DNA from: CAWIJJ01 sp963836425
GTDB taxonomy: Bacteria; Acidobacteriota; Terriglobia; Bryobacterales; Bryobacteraceae
Direction of reading: 5' to 3'
Length of the DNA: 64,000 nucleotides
NCBI GenBank assembly: GCA_963836425.1
Contig: CAWIJJ010000003.1
Span: forward strand, 496,001 to 560,000
The notes below the pieces were generated by a model. It was not told where the DNA came from. It worked only from the letters and a program-made list of their open reading frames with translations, and made no database searches. Each line of letters begins with the position of its first letter. Position 1 is the first letter of the stretch. A program made the position numbers and the translations under genes. Of the stretch, positions 1 to 8,310 are shown in pieces.

Positions 1-696
1 TCGCACCATTTTCGGATGGATGCCGCCGCCCGCCTCAGGCTGCTGCTCGATGGCGGCGAATATGAGACCTTCGACGACAGCCTCACCTCCTCTGACCCGC
101 TTGCCTTCGTCGACAGCAAGCCCTATCATTCACGGCTCCGCGCCATGCAGGAGGCTACCCAGCTCTCCGACGCGCTGATCTCCGCCGCGGGCCTGCTCGA
201 TGGGCGCCGCGTCCAGATGTGCGCCATGGAACCGCGCTTCATCGGCGGCAGCATGGGATGCGTAGTGGGCGAAAAGATCGCCCGCTCCATCGAACGCGCC
301 ATTCACGAATCGACGCCCCTGGTGATCGTGTCCGCCTCCGGCGGCGCGCGTATGCAGGAGGGCGCCATCAGCCTCATGCAGATGGCCAAGATCTCGGCCG
401 CCCTGATGCGCCTGGACGAAGCGCGCCTGCCCTACATCAGCATCCTCACCGACCCCACAACCGGCGGCGTCACCGCCAGCTACGCCATGCTGGGCGACCT
501 GAACCTCGCCGAGCCCGGCGCCCTGATCGGCTTTGCCGGACCGCGCGTCATCGAGCAGACCATCCGCCAGAAACTGCCCGAAGGCTTCCAGAGGAGCGAG
601 TTTCTGCTGAAACACGGTATGCTGGACGCCGTCGTGCCGCGCCTGGAGCTCAAGCCGTATATTTCCAAGGCGTTGAAGTTCTTCGTCCGTTCCTAG
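1..696 (+). CDS. accD: Acetyl-CoA carboxylase carboxyltransferase beta subunit, 5' partial
   Basis: This subunit works with AccA to transfer carboxyl from carboxybiotin to acetyl-CoA, giving malonyl-CoA for fatty acid synthesis. The frame is open from base 1 (SHHFRMDAAARL), so the gene begins outside the window; the missing part should hold the N-terminal four-Cys zinc ribbon. Visible landmarks are the crotonase-fold segments GSMGCVVGEK, SASGGARMQEG and PTTGGVTASYAMLGD, which form the CoA and oxyanion sites. The stop is at 694-696. folC follows after 31 bases, an arrangement common in bacteria. Identification is firm; only the start is missing. Confidence 0.95.
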   Translation, partial: SHHFRMDAAARLRLLLDGGEYETFDDSLTSSDPLAFVDSKPYHSRLRAMQEATQLSDALISAAGLLDGRRVQMCAMEPRFIGGSMGCVVGEKIARSIERAIHESTPLVIVSASGGARMQEGAISLMQMAKISAALMRLDEARLPYISILTDPTTGGVTASYAMLGDLNLAEPGALIGFAGPRVIEQTIRQKLPEGFQRSEFLLKHGMLDAVVPRLELKPYISKALKFFVRS

Positions 697-727
697 ACCG
701 CCCCGCGGCCTGTGCCATGAGCCAACA

Positions 728-2011
728 GTGAACTACCCGGATTCGGTCCACTTCCTCTACGCCCTCGGCAACGAAGTCAAAACCGCCAAGCTTGGACTCG
801 ACCGCATCCGCATCGTGCTCGCCGCCCTCGGCAATCCGCAGGACCGCTGCAACATCGTGCATGTGGCGGGAACCAACGGTAAAGGCTCCACCTGCGCCAT
901 GATCGAGTCCGGCCTGCGCGCCGCGGGCCTGCGAACCGGTCTTTTCATTTCCCCGCACCTCGCCGAACCCACCGAGCGGATTCAGATCAGCGGCACTCCG
1001 GTCACCGCCGAACGCTTCGCCGCCGCTTTCGACCGCGTCCACCGCGTGGTCGAGGAACTGATCGACGCGGGCCGCATTGACCTGCACACTACCTACTTCG
1101 AGACCGTCACCGCCATGGCCCTGCTGGTGTTCGCCGAAGAGGCCGTGGACCGTGTCGTCCTCGAGGTGGGACTCGGAGGGCGCCTCGACGCCACCAACGT
1201 CGTCAATCCCGAACTCTGCGCCATCACCCGAATCGATTTCGATCACGAAGCCTTCCTCGGCAAAAGCCTCGAATCCATCGCGGCGGAAAAGGCGGGCATC
1301 CTCAAGCCCGGCGTCCCCGCGGTTTTCTCCCGGCAGCGGCCCGAAGCGGCGGCGGTCCTGGAACAGAAGGCCGCGGAAATGGGAGCCGCCGTTTTCCGCA
1401 CCTCGCAGCTCGAAGTCCACAACCTGGAACTGGACGCACGCGGCAGCCGCTTCGACATCCTCGGCGACCAGCCCTTTCGCATCCACTGCCCGCTCGCCGG
1501 CGAGCACCAGGTGGAAAACGCGCTCACCGCGGCGCTCGCCCTCACCCGCCTGGATGTGCGGAACGAAGCCATCGCGGAAGGAATCGCCCGCACCCGCTGG
1601 CCCGGCCGCCTGGAGCGGGTCTCCGAGCGCCCGGAGGTGATCCTCGATGGAGCCCACAACCCGGATGGAGCGCGCGCCCTGGCCGCCTACATCCGCCGCT
1701 TCTACGCCGGCCGCCGCATCACGCTGATCTATGGCGCCATGCGCGACAAGGCCGTGGCCGAGATCGGCGGCATTCTGTTTCCCCTGGCCGCCGAGGTCAT
1801 CCTCACCGCGCCCCGGCAGTCTCGAGCCCTTTCCATCTCCGCCCTCGAAGCTTTCGCCGAAGACTCCAACCTCCGCGTGGCCCCGCGTATCGAAGAGGCG
1901 CTGGCCCTGGTCCGCCACGCGCCGCCCGAGGACGCCGTCTTCGTCACCGGCTCCCTGTTCCTGGTGGCGGAGGCCCGCGCCGTCTGTTTACGATGGAGTT
2001 CCGGCTCATGA
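728..2011 (+). CDS. folC: Bifunctional folylpolyglutamate synthase/dihydrofolate synthase
   Basis: This cytoplasmic ligase adds glutamate to dihydropteroate and folates using ATP. The 427-residue length is normal for the family. The P-loop AGTNGKGST lies at residues 47-55, followed by the folate-loop segment ISPHL and, in the C-terminal Mur-ligase-like domain, DGAHNPDGARAL. I chose the GTG at 728 because the nearby ATG at 717 reads only four codons before a stop, and NYPDSVHFL is a typical FolC N-terminus. The stop overlaps the start of the next gene as ATGA at 2008-2011, which suggests translational coupling. Confidence 0.95.
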   Translation: MNYPDSVHFLYALGNEVKTAKLGLDRIRIVLAALGNPQDRCNIVHVAGTNGKGSTCAMIESGLRAAGLRTGLFISPHLAEPTERIQISGTPVTAERFAAAFDRVHRVVEELIDAGRIDLHTTYFETVTAMALLVFAEEAVDRVVLEVGLGGRLDATNVVNPELCAITRIDFDHEAFLGKSLESIAAEKAGILKPGVPAVFSRQRPEAAAVLEQKAAEMGAAVFRTSQLEVHNLELDARGSRFDILGDQPFRIHCPLAGEHQVENALTAALALTRLDVRNEAIAEGIARTRWPGRLERVSERPEVILDGAHNPDGARALAAYIRRFYAGRRITLIYGAMRDKAVAEIGGILFPLAAEVILTAPRQSRALSISALEAFAEDSNLRVAPRIEEALALVRHAPPEDAVFVTGSLFLVAEARAVCLRWSSGS

Positions 2012-2739
2012 GCTTTCTTCGCTCGGTCCTGTTCTCCACACCCCTGCTCGCCCTCGCCACCATCTTCATGGGGACCCTCTCCATCCTGGCCTCGCTGGTG
2101 GATGGCTCGGGCCGCACGCAGCACGCCATCGCGCGCGTCTGGGCCAGGATGGTGCTGGCCGTCTGTTTCATCCGCGTGCGCGTGGAAGGCCTCGAGAAGC
2201 TCGATCCGGCAGGCAGCTACGTGTTCGTTGCCAACCACGCCAGCTTCATGGACATTCCCGCCATCCTGGCCCGGCTGCCGTTTCAGTTCCGCTTCTTCGC
2301 CAAGCAGGGGCTGTACCGCATTCCTTTCCTGGGCACGCACCTGAAACGCGCCGGCCACCTCCCCGTCGATCGCTCCAACGTGCGCGCCTCCCTCCGCAGC
2401 ATGACCGAAGGGGCACGGTGCATCATGCAGCACCGCATCTCCGTGCTGCTTTTCCCCGAGGGCGGCCGTTCGCAGCATCGCTTGGGCGAATTCAAGGAAG
2501 GTGCGGCGTACATCGCCATCAAAGCCGGCGTTCCCGCGGTTCCCATGGGCCTCTTGGGATTGCGCGAGCTGCTGCCCATGGGCTCCGGCCACATCCGCGC
2601 CGGCCGCAGCGTGCTCCGCATCGGCGACCCCATCCCCACCGCCGGCATGAAACTGGCCGACCGCGCCGCCCTCAACGAGCGCCTCTACCAGGAAGTGGCG
2701 CGCCTCACCGGAGATGCGGCGCAGAGCCCGGTAAGCTAA
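2008..2739 (+). CDS. plsC: 1-acyl-sn-glycerol-3-phosphate acyltransferase (PlsC family)
   Basis: It acylates lysophosphatidic acid to phosphatidic acid at the inner membrane. A hydrophobic N-terminal segment (LLALATIFMGTLSILASLV) precedes the acyltransferase box NHASFMD (the HX4D motif) and the second block FPEGGRS. The start at 2008 forms an ATGA overlap with the folC stop; an in-frame ATG at 1993 would add five residues and is the alternative. Length (243 residues) suits the family. Several paralogues with different lysolipid specificity exist in most genomes, so the substrate is inferred. Confidence 0.9.
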   Translation: MSFLRSVLFSTPLLALATIFMGTLSILASLVDGSGRTQHAIARVWARMVLAVCFIRVRVEGLEKLDPAGSYVFVANHASFMDIPAILARLPFQFRFFAKQGLYRIPFLGTHLKRAGHLPVDRSNVRASLRSMTEGARCIMQHRISVLLFPEGGRSQHRLGEFKEGAAYIAIKAGVPAVPMGLLGLRELLPMGSGHIRAGRSVLRIGDPIPTAGMKLADRAALNERLYQEVARLTGDAAQSPVS

Positions 2740-2748
2740 TCTCGGAGT

Positions 2749-4846
2749 ATGGGCCCCTATGCTCCGCTGCTCCTGGTAGCGGCGCTCTCGCTTCCGGCTG
2801 CTACCGCGGCGGAATTCTCCACCTATATCGGCGACACCAACCCCTACCACATCGCCAGTCTGGTAGTGGACCCGGCCGGCAATACCTACGCCGCCGGCAC
2901 CCGCACCTTTAATCTCAGTCTCGATCCTTTCCGGCCCGACTACGCCAACGGCGGCTTCATCACGCGCCTCGACCCGTCCGGCCGAGTCACCGCCTTCGCC
3001 AGCGTGAGCGGAAAAGGCAACGACGGCGTTACCGCGGTCGCCCTCGACGCCGCCGGCAACGTCTACGTCGCAGGCAAAACATCCTCCCCCGACCTCACCT
3101 TGCGCAACCCCCTGCAAACCAGCGCCGGCCCCGGGTTCATCGCCAAATTCAGCCCCGATCTGACGCAGTTGCTCTACGCCACCTACTTCCCCGGCGCCAT
3201 CGACGCCATGGCCGTGGATGCGTCCGGTAACATGTACGTCACGGGCTCCACCAGGCTGTCCACTTTCCCGGTCACTCCCGGTCTTCCGGCTGGAGGCGTC
3301 GGCGGCGGGGTTCCCTGGGTCTCGGGCGCGTTCCTCACCAAGATCGCGGCGGCGGGTGACCGCATCGCTTATTCGACGGTTCTGTCCGCATACGAAAAGA
3401 ACTGCGGCTGTTGCAGCAGTTGCTTCACCAGCAGCCGGGATACCGGTGGCGTAGCCGTCGCGGTGGACGCCGCGGGCAACGCCTACATGGCCGGGAATAC
3501 CAACACCCTGGACCTCCCCACTACGCCGGGAGCCATGGTGCCGCGCGGCCCGGGCGCTTTTGTCGCCAAGGTCAATTCCGCCGGGGCGGCGCTCGGACTA
3601 TCTGACCTATCTCGCGTCCGGCAATCAGGTCATCTCACCCAATTCACACCCCGCCAATTCGGCTGCCGCCATCGCCGTGGACTCCGCCGGCAACGCTTTC
3701 GTTGCGGGCTCCACCTTCGACCCCCGTTTCCCCGCTACTGCCGGCGCGTTCCAAACCGGTTTTCATGGCCCCGACTACCTGGACCAGCCTCTGGCGCTTC
3801 CGGTCAACGACGCCTTCGCCCTGAAACTGAATCCCGGCGGCACCGGCGTCGTCTGGGCGTCGTACCTGGGCGGCGACGCGGCCGACGCAGCTAAGAAAAT
3901 TGCACTCGATTCGTCCGGCGGCCTGTGGGTGATGGGCACGACGAAATCCCCCGAATTCCCGAATGCGCAGGGCTGGTCCACCGGCGGCGAATTCCTGGTG
4001 CGGTTCAGCCCCGACGGCTCCGCGCTGCCCTACTCCGCCCGGTATCCCGATGGGTCCGCGGGCGAAGCGATAGCCCTCGACAGCGCCGGACTGCTCCGGC
4101 TCGCCGGTTCGAGCGGCATCGTCCATTCCGTCCCCACCGTTCCCCGGCCCGCCATGCGCCCATTCGGCATCGCCAATGCCGCTTACGGTACGCTGGAAGC
4201 GCGCATCGCACCCGGCGAGGTAATCTCCATCTACGGCCCGCACATCGGACCCGTCCCGCCAGTGGCGCAGCCCAACACCTCCGGACGCGTGCCCACCTCC
4301 CTCGGCGGCGTCCAGGTGCTGATCGACAACGTGCCTGCCCCCCTGCTGTATGTCTCGGATTCGCAGATCAACGCCGTCGTGCCGTTCGGCATTGCGGGCA
4401 AAACCACCGTACCCGTGCGCATTGCCTTCAACGGCGCCACCAGCCCGGACCTGAGCGTCTTCGTGGTCCCCGTAAGCCCCGGGATCTTCCAGACCCCGGA
4501 AGGCAATGCCGCCGCCATCAACCAGGACGGCACCGTCAACTCGGCGGACCACCCCGCCAAACCCGGATCGGCCGTGAGCATCTGGGTCACCGGAACAGAT
4601 TTGGGCGCCGAACCCCCGGCCGACGGCGAGATCCCGGCCGCAGCGAAAGAGTATCAGCACTCCACCGTGCTTTCCGGGACCACCGGATTATATGCGGATT
4701 ACGTCGGCGCGGCCCCGGGACTGGTCTCCGGCGTCACCCAGATCAACTTTCACCTTCCCGCGGATTTCCAGGGCGGATACATCTCCGTCATGTCCGACGG
4801 GATCCTGTCCAACCCGGTATTCATCTTCGGCAGCCCTCCGGATTAG
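2749..4846 (+). CDS. Secreted SBBP-repeat protein with TIGR03437 C-terminal domain, frame interrupted
   Basis: An N-terminal signal peptide (LLLVAALSLPAATAA) is followed by repeated VDPAGNTYAAG-type units at least five times, the pattern of SBBP beta-propeller repeats. The last ~230 residues (IANAAYGTLEARIAPGEVISI onward in outline) match the TIGR03437 domain typical of Solibacter. The reading frame changes by one base near 3590-3598: the first frame reads through VAKVNSAGAAL and the continuation DYLTYLASGN is in the next frame. Both halves are well conserved, so a sequence error or a very recent mutation is likely. The stop overlaps by four bases the stop of the convergent TIGR03435 gene. 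Function beyond extracellular display is unknown. Confidence 0.85.
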
Positions 4847-5775
4847 TTCGGCGACGGCATCCGTTCGATCCGGTCCACAATCAGGCTCGGCACCTGGCCC
4901 TTGCCACGCTCCAGCCTGAGTCCGAGCTTGCGCAGACCGTCGTTGAATACCCGCAGCACGGCCGGCTCCAGGTCCGTCGCCGGGTTCGGAACCTCGCCGG
5001 CGCGCAAGTCATTCATCGCAACCTCCAGGACCAGGCTGTACCGGCCCCGAACACTCGTCGCGTCCACCACCGGGGTCGAAACGGGCATCACCTTGTCGAG
5101 CAGGTCGGCCAACCCCGCCAGCGTCGTTCCTGGCGCCTCCCAGCGCGTGGGCCGGTCGAGGCCCCCGATCTCGCGCACCGTCCCCATGCGCGGGTTGCTG
5201 ATGAGCGTCGTGGCGCCGCCGTTTGCACTCGCAGCCTGGCGCGTCTGCACGTCGCCGTACGGCACGATCGCGTCTTGCGCCTCTTCCGCGACCCCTGCCG
5301 CGCCGGCAGCCCGCACGGCCTTCAACCCGCCCTTCGTGACCACCAGCGCGTACACCTCGCGTGCCGAAGTCCCGCGATGTGCGGCAAGCCCAAAGCGTTC
5401 CTTGAGCAACGCCTGCACCATTTCCGGCACCTGGCTCTCTGAAGCGCCCCGCGGCAGCGTCGCGGTAATCTGGAAGCGGTCGGTTCCCGGACCTTTCATC
5501 CAACCCGGGCCCGCAATCCGGTCCGGCGACAGCCCGAACGCGTACCCGACCAGCACCGGCAGGGTAGCGCATTCGATATCGACGCGCGCCCGCCCGATCC
5601 GGAACACCAGCGGGCACCCGGTCCCCGCGCCCCGGCCCGTACCGCCGCCTCCAGCCTGCACCGAAACCGGCTTGATGGTCGCCACCTCAAACGCCGGAGT
5701 GACGGTTTGCGCTGTAAGAGCTGGCGCGTTCAGAAAGAGCAGCCCCGCCAAACCCGCAAGCAGAGGTTTTTCCAT
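4843..5775 (-). CDS. TIGR03435 family secreted protein
   Basis: The 310-residue product begins with a signal peptide (LAGLAGLLFLNAPALTAQ) and then PAFEVATIKPVS, the hallmark opening of the TIGR03435 family, which is expanded in Solibacter-like acidobacteria. A conserved middle (FQITATLP, then MVQALLKERFGLAAHR) and a C-terminal half with RYSLVLEV also fit that family. The biochemical role of the family is not established. Its last four bases overlap the stop of the gene on the opposite strand (convergent TAA/TAG). Confidence 0.9.
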   Translation of the reverse strand: MEKPLLAGLAGLLFLNAPALTAQTVTPAFEVATIKPVSVQAGGGGTGRGAGTGCPLVFRIGRARVDIECATLPVLVGYAFGLSPDRIAGPGWMKGPGTDRFQITATLPRGASESQVPEMVQALLKERFGLAAHRGTSAREVYALVVTKGGLKAVRAAGAAGVAEEAQDAIVPYGDVQTRQAASANGGATTLISNPRMGTVREIGGLDRPTRWEAPGTTLAGLADLLDKVMPVSTPVVDATSVRGRYSLVLEVAMNDLRAGEVPNPATDLEPAVLRVFNDGLRKLGLRLERGKGQVPSLIVDRIERMPSPN

Positions 5776-5807
5776 CCGACTGGACTGACGGCCGGGAGCG
5801 GGAAACG

Positions 5808-6255
5808 TTCACTCCAAAGGCGGCAGGCGAAAGAAGCCGTGGTCCGGAGCCATCAGGTGCGCGGCGCTCAAGCGCTCCATCATGTATCCGCGGGAGGTAT
5901 GGGCCGGGCCCTGATTCAGCCAGTGTCCGAGTTCGTGGGTCGCCACGCGGGCCAAGGCCCGCCCCAGCACTGCCGGCAGACGGGTACCGACGATTTGGGC
6001 GGTCGGCGATACGAACAGCTCGATCTCCGGAAGCAGACGGCCGTCACTTGTCCGGATTCCGCCGAGAGCCGAAGGCTCGCTCTCCGGCGGATCCCGTCGC
6101 AGGGTGATCGCCAGCACCCCGGAACTGCACGGGGACCAGACGCCGGACCAGCCCGACGAAGTCAGAATGCGCGAAAGCTCCGTCTGAAACGCCTGAACCG
6201 TGTCTCCATCGAGTTGTGCCGCGTTTTTCAGGCAGAGCGGTAAGCCTCCTGCCAT
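5808..6255. repeat. 448-bp direct repeat, copy 1
   Basis: These 448 bases are repeated at 12193-12640 in the same orientation with no length difference and only a handful of base changes that I can count by eye (about five). The repeat starts at the stop codon of the HELGH protein and ends at GCCAT just inside its mature N-terminus, so copy 1 lacks the signal-peptide-coding part. The two copies flank the accessory cassette. Confidence 0.9.
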
Positions 6256-6294
6256 GGGCGGCATCGTCATAGGAGTCCCCCGCCGTTCCCCCAC
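5809..6294 (-). CDS. HELGH-motif metalloprotease-like protein, copy 1 lacking its signal peptide
   Basis: This is a near-identical copy of the gene at 12194-12691. Both contain THELGHW with a further His eight residues on (GPAH), the zinc-protease type HExxH motif. In copy 1 the identity stops at the codon for the Met of MAGG. Upstream of that the predicted residues MGERRGTPMTMPP are unrelated to the signal peptide of copy 2. The product would therefore probably stay in the cytoplasm or not be made; it may be a pseudogene created by the duplication. Substrate unknown. Confidence 0.6.
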   Translation of the reverse strand: MGERRGTPMTMPPMAGGLPLCLKNAAQLDGDTVQAFQTELSRILTSSGWSGVWSPCSSGVLAITLRRDPPESEPSALGGIRTSDGRLLPEIELFVSPTAQIVGTRLPAVLGRALARVATHELGHWLNQGPAHTSRGYMMERLSAAHLMAPDHGFFRLPPLE

Positions 6295-6297
6295 CCA

Positions 6298-6600
6298 TCA
6301 TGCGGCCATTCGGATTTGCCAGCGGCGCTCACGGCACGCCGGGGCGCGCGCATCGCTCCCGGTGATGTGACCCCGGAAGCCTATTCCGCCGCCATCAACC
6401 TGGACGGAACCGTCACCTCGGCGGACCACCCCGCCAAACCCGATTCGGTCATGAGCATCTGGGTCACCGGAACGGATTTGTGCGCGCAACCCCCAGCCGG
6501 CGGCGAGATCCCGGCCGGACCGAAATAGTCTCAGACCTCCACCGTTCTTTCCGGGACCACGGGCACTCATGAGAGCGGCGTCGGCGCAGCCCCGGGACAT
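6298..6600 (+). pseudogene. Remnant of a TIGR03437-domain gene
   Basis: The sequence is recognisably similar to the 3' part of the gene at 2749-4846. The opening ATGCGGCCATTCGGATTTGC corresponds to the stretch near 4153. It then runs to the IAPGE codons, skips about 280 bases, and resumes at AAINLDGTVTSADHPAKP (compare AAINQDGTVNSADHPAKP near 4510-4560), continuing to WVTGTDL and GEIP. The frame ends at a TAG at 6526-6528 where the intact gene reads Glu. Internal deletion, premature stop and lack of a start or signal peptide mark it as a decayed paralogue. Confidence 0.75.
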
Positions 6601-6647
6601 GTTCGGCACTTCGGACTTCCCCGTCGGCCGCATCCGGCAATCCTGTG

Positions 6648-6674
6648 GGGCTCCAATGGAGCCCATTGGAGCCC
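6648..6674. repeat. Perfect 12+3+12 palindrome upstream of the cassette promoter
   Basis: GGGCTCCAATGG and CCATTGGAGCCC are exact reverse complements separated by AGC. The right arm also forms a short direct repeat of GGAGCCCATT. It lies 11 bases upstream of the predicted -35 element and has no T tract, so a regulator-binding site is more likely than a terminator. The regulator is unknown. Confidence 0.5.
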
Positions 6675-6685
6675 ATTCCGAACCC

Positions 6686-6714
6686 TTGTTTTTGGTAAGT
6701 CAGCCACATATAAT
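6686..6714 (+). promoter_or_regulatory. Predicted sigma-70 promoter of the accessory cassette
   Basis: A -35-like TTGTTT (6686-6691) is followed after exactly 17 bases by a consensus -10 TATAAT (6709-6714). Such a complete -10 box is rare in this GC-rich window. It points toward the gene starting at 6936. Confidence 0.5.
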
Positions 6715-6935
6715 CGCTCGCCAAGATGTCATCCACAACATTCGCGTCACAAAAACGACTTCAGCCGCCGGGACAAAGAGGACGCGGATGTCCGGAGGGC
6801 GGCAATGCCTCTTCAGGGAAAACGATGGGGTGGGACGCGCGGTTCGGGACATCGCGCTCGAGGGTCGCTCCTTCCTTCCTTTTCTCTGTCGAGAGAAATC
6901 TCTTCCGACGATGAATATCGCTTGGGGAGCATGTT

Positions 6936-8310
6936 ATGAGCAAAGTCGTTGGCAAGGTCCTGGTGAGAGAGACCGGGCAGGGAGTTCCGAATACCGTGGT
7001 CGGGCTGTTCAACCGCGATTCCCTTGCGTCGCCGCCATCGAGCACACCTCCGTCCACTTCGCCTGACAGCAGCGATGCGGGTTTCGGAGCACGGCTCGGA
7101 TCGGTGTTGACCGGCGAAAGCGGAGATTTTGAACTGGAATTCGACAGCGGGCCGCCCGCTGTCCAGCGAGAAGCGGGCGGACCTCGTCCTGGCCGTTTTC
7201 GCTCCGGAAGACAGCCAGGGACCGACCCAGGTGACACCGTTGCCGCCGCTGCAGCGGCTGTTGCTGTACTCCAACGTCCCGCGCCGGAACGCGGGAGACA
7301 TCGAGGCCTATGTGCTGCGTATTGCGCGAGCACAGTTGGATCGCCTGGGGATTCCTTATGGCAGCAGCCCATCGCGTTCGGAAAAGCTTACCGATTCCGT
7401 CATCCAGGCGTGGGCGAGCCGCGACGCGGCCAAGCGGCAGGTCGCTCCGCGGATTGCGCAGGACCTCGCCAGGAATCGCGCCGTAATGAAGCAGGCCAAG
7501 GCCGTTTTCCGGTCTCTCTCATCGGTCCCCGCATCGATGAAGCAGAACCGGTTGTTCGTGCCCAGGGGCGCCAGTCTCGATCCGGCGCAGGCGGAAGCGA
7601 TCGATCAAGGCATGCGCAATGTCCGGCACTACAGTACCGTCATGAACCTGCGGCTCACCGAAGAGGAACTCGGAAGGTTGGGACTCGAGGTAAGCGCGGG
7701 TCGCGTGGACGGAAATGTGGACATCGGCACGCTGCTCTCGCTCTTTGCCGGGCGGACCGGGCAAAGCCTGGAACGTGTCCGGTCCCTCGTCGATGCGTGC
7801 CGCGACCAGCGCCTTTTGGCCGACGCGTTCCGGCCGCCGGCAAACGGCGCCCCACCACCGCCGCCTCCGCCCCCGGGCTCCGTGGAGGCAACGCCGGAGG
7901 CGGAGGTGCTTTCGCGCATCCTGGGCCAACTACGCGATCTGGAGAAAGCGGACCCGGATGCGCTCCCAAGGCGTCCCGACGTGCAGGCGGTTCAGGGCGA
8001 CGTTCAATCGCTGGAACTGAAAGGAGGGCCCGCGGACGTCCCCGCGTTCCATGACTTCACGGTTCTACAAATCGCTTTTAAACATGTGTGGACGGAGGCC
8101 TTCGACGAAACCATGCGAGCCATGGCGGAGGGACTGTACGCCGAGGCGGTGCGGCTCGCCGACGATTACGGGGTCGACACGCCGATGGCCGATGCCATAA
8201 ACGATGTCGACCAGTTGCGGGAATTCGTGGCGGATCTGCGTGGCGACCATCAGAACCTCTCGCTTCAGAACCCGGTGCCCCCGGTCCTCGTGCCTGGTTA
8301 CCGCACCTGA
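6936..8310 (+). CDS. Large uncharacterised cassette protein, N-terminal part (frame-interrupted)
   Basis: The ATG at 6936 follows GGGGAGC. The first ~70 residues (SKVVGKVLVRETGQGVPNTV, then GDFELEFDS) look like a carboxypeptidase-regulatory/transthyretin-like beta-sandwich. Its last strand (LVLAVFAPED) is in the next frame, so one extra base lies near 7145-7160. The rest, through 8310, is mostly helical and holds a proline run of about 8 residues (PPPPPPPP, near 7854-7876) before a second helical part. A TGA at 8308-8310 ends this frame, but the neighbouring frame continues with LTPTIWNALDHAQRETLYWL, so I infer that it forms one gene with the part up to 10431. Function unknown. Confidence 0.6.

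Larger units (their letters stand above)
6601..6935. other. Intergenic region upstream of the accessory cassette
   Basis: This stretch of about 335 bases holds no convincing gene. It contains a perfect palindrome (6648-6674), a good sigma-70 promoter (6686-6714) and a leader of roughly 215 bases before the ATG at 6936. A 62-codon frame at 6726-6914 starts shortly after the promoter but has no recognisable similarity and an arginine-rich composition; I do not support it as a gene. The AT-rich promoter stands out from its GC-rich surroundings. Confidence 0.5.

Noticed and set aside
650..1918. Long open frame antisense to folC
   Set aside because: Its composition (Gly/Asp/Arg-rich, no motif) is that expected on the reverse of a GC-rich coding gene; folC is clearly real. 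The many similar antisense frames in the window were dropped for the same reason.
3560..3620. Programmed ribosomal frameshift in the TIGR03437 gene
   Set aside because: No slippery heptamer with a downstream structure was evident, and similar breaks occur in many unrelated genes, so sequence error is simpler.
6726..6914. 62-codon frame in the cassette leader
   Set aside because: Arginine-rich, no similarity and no convincing ribosome site; probably leader RNA.
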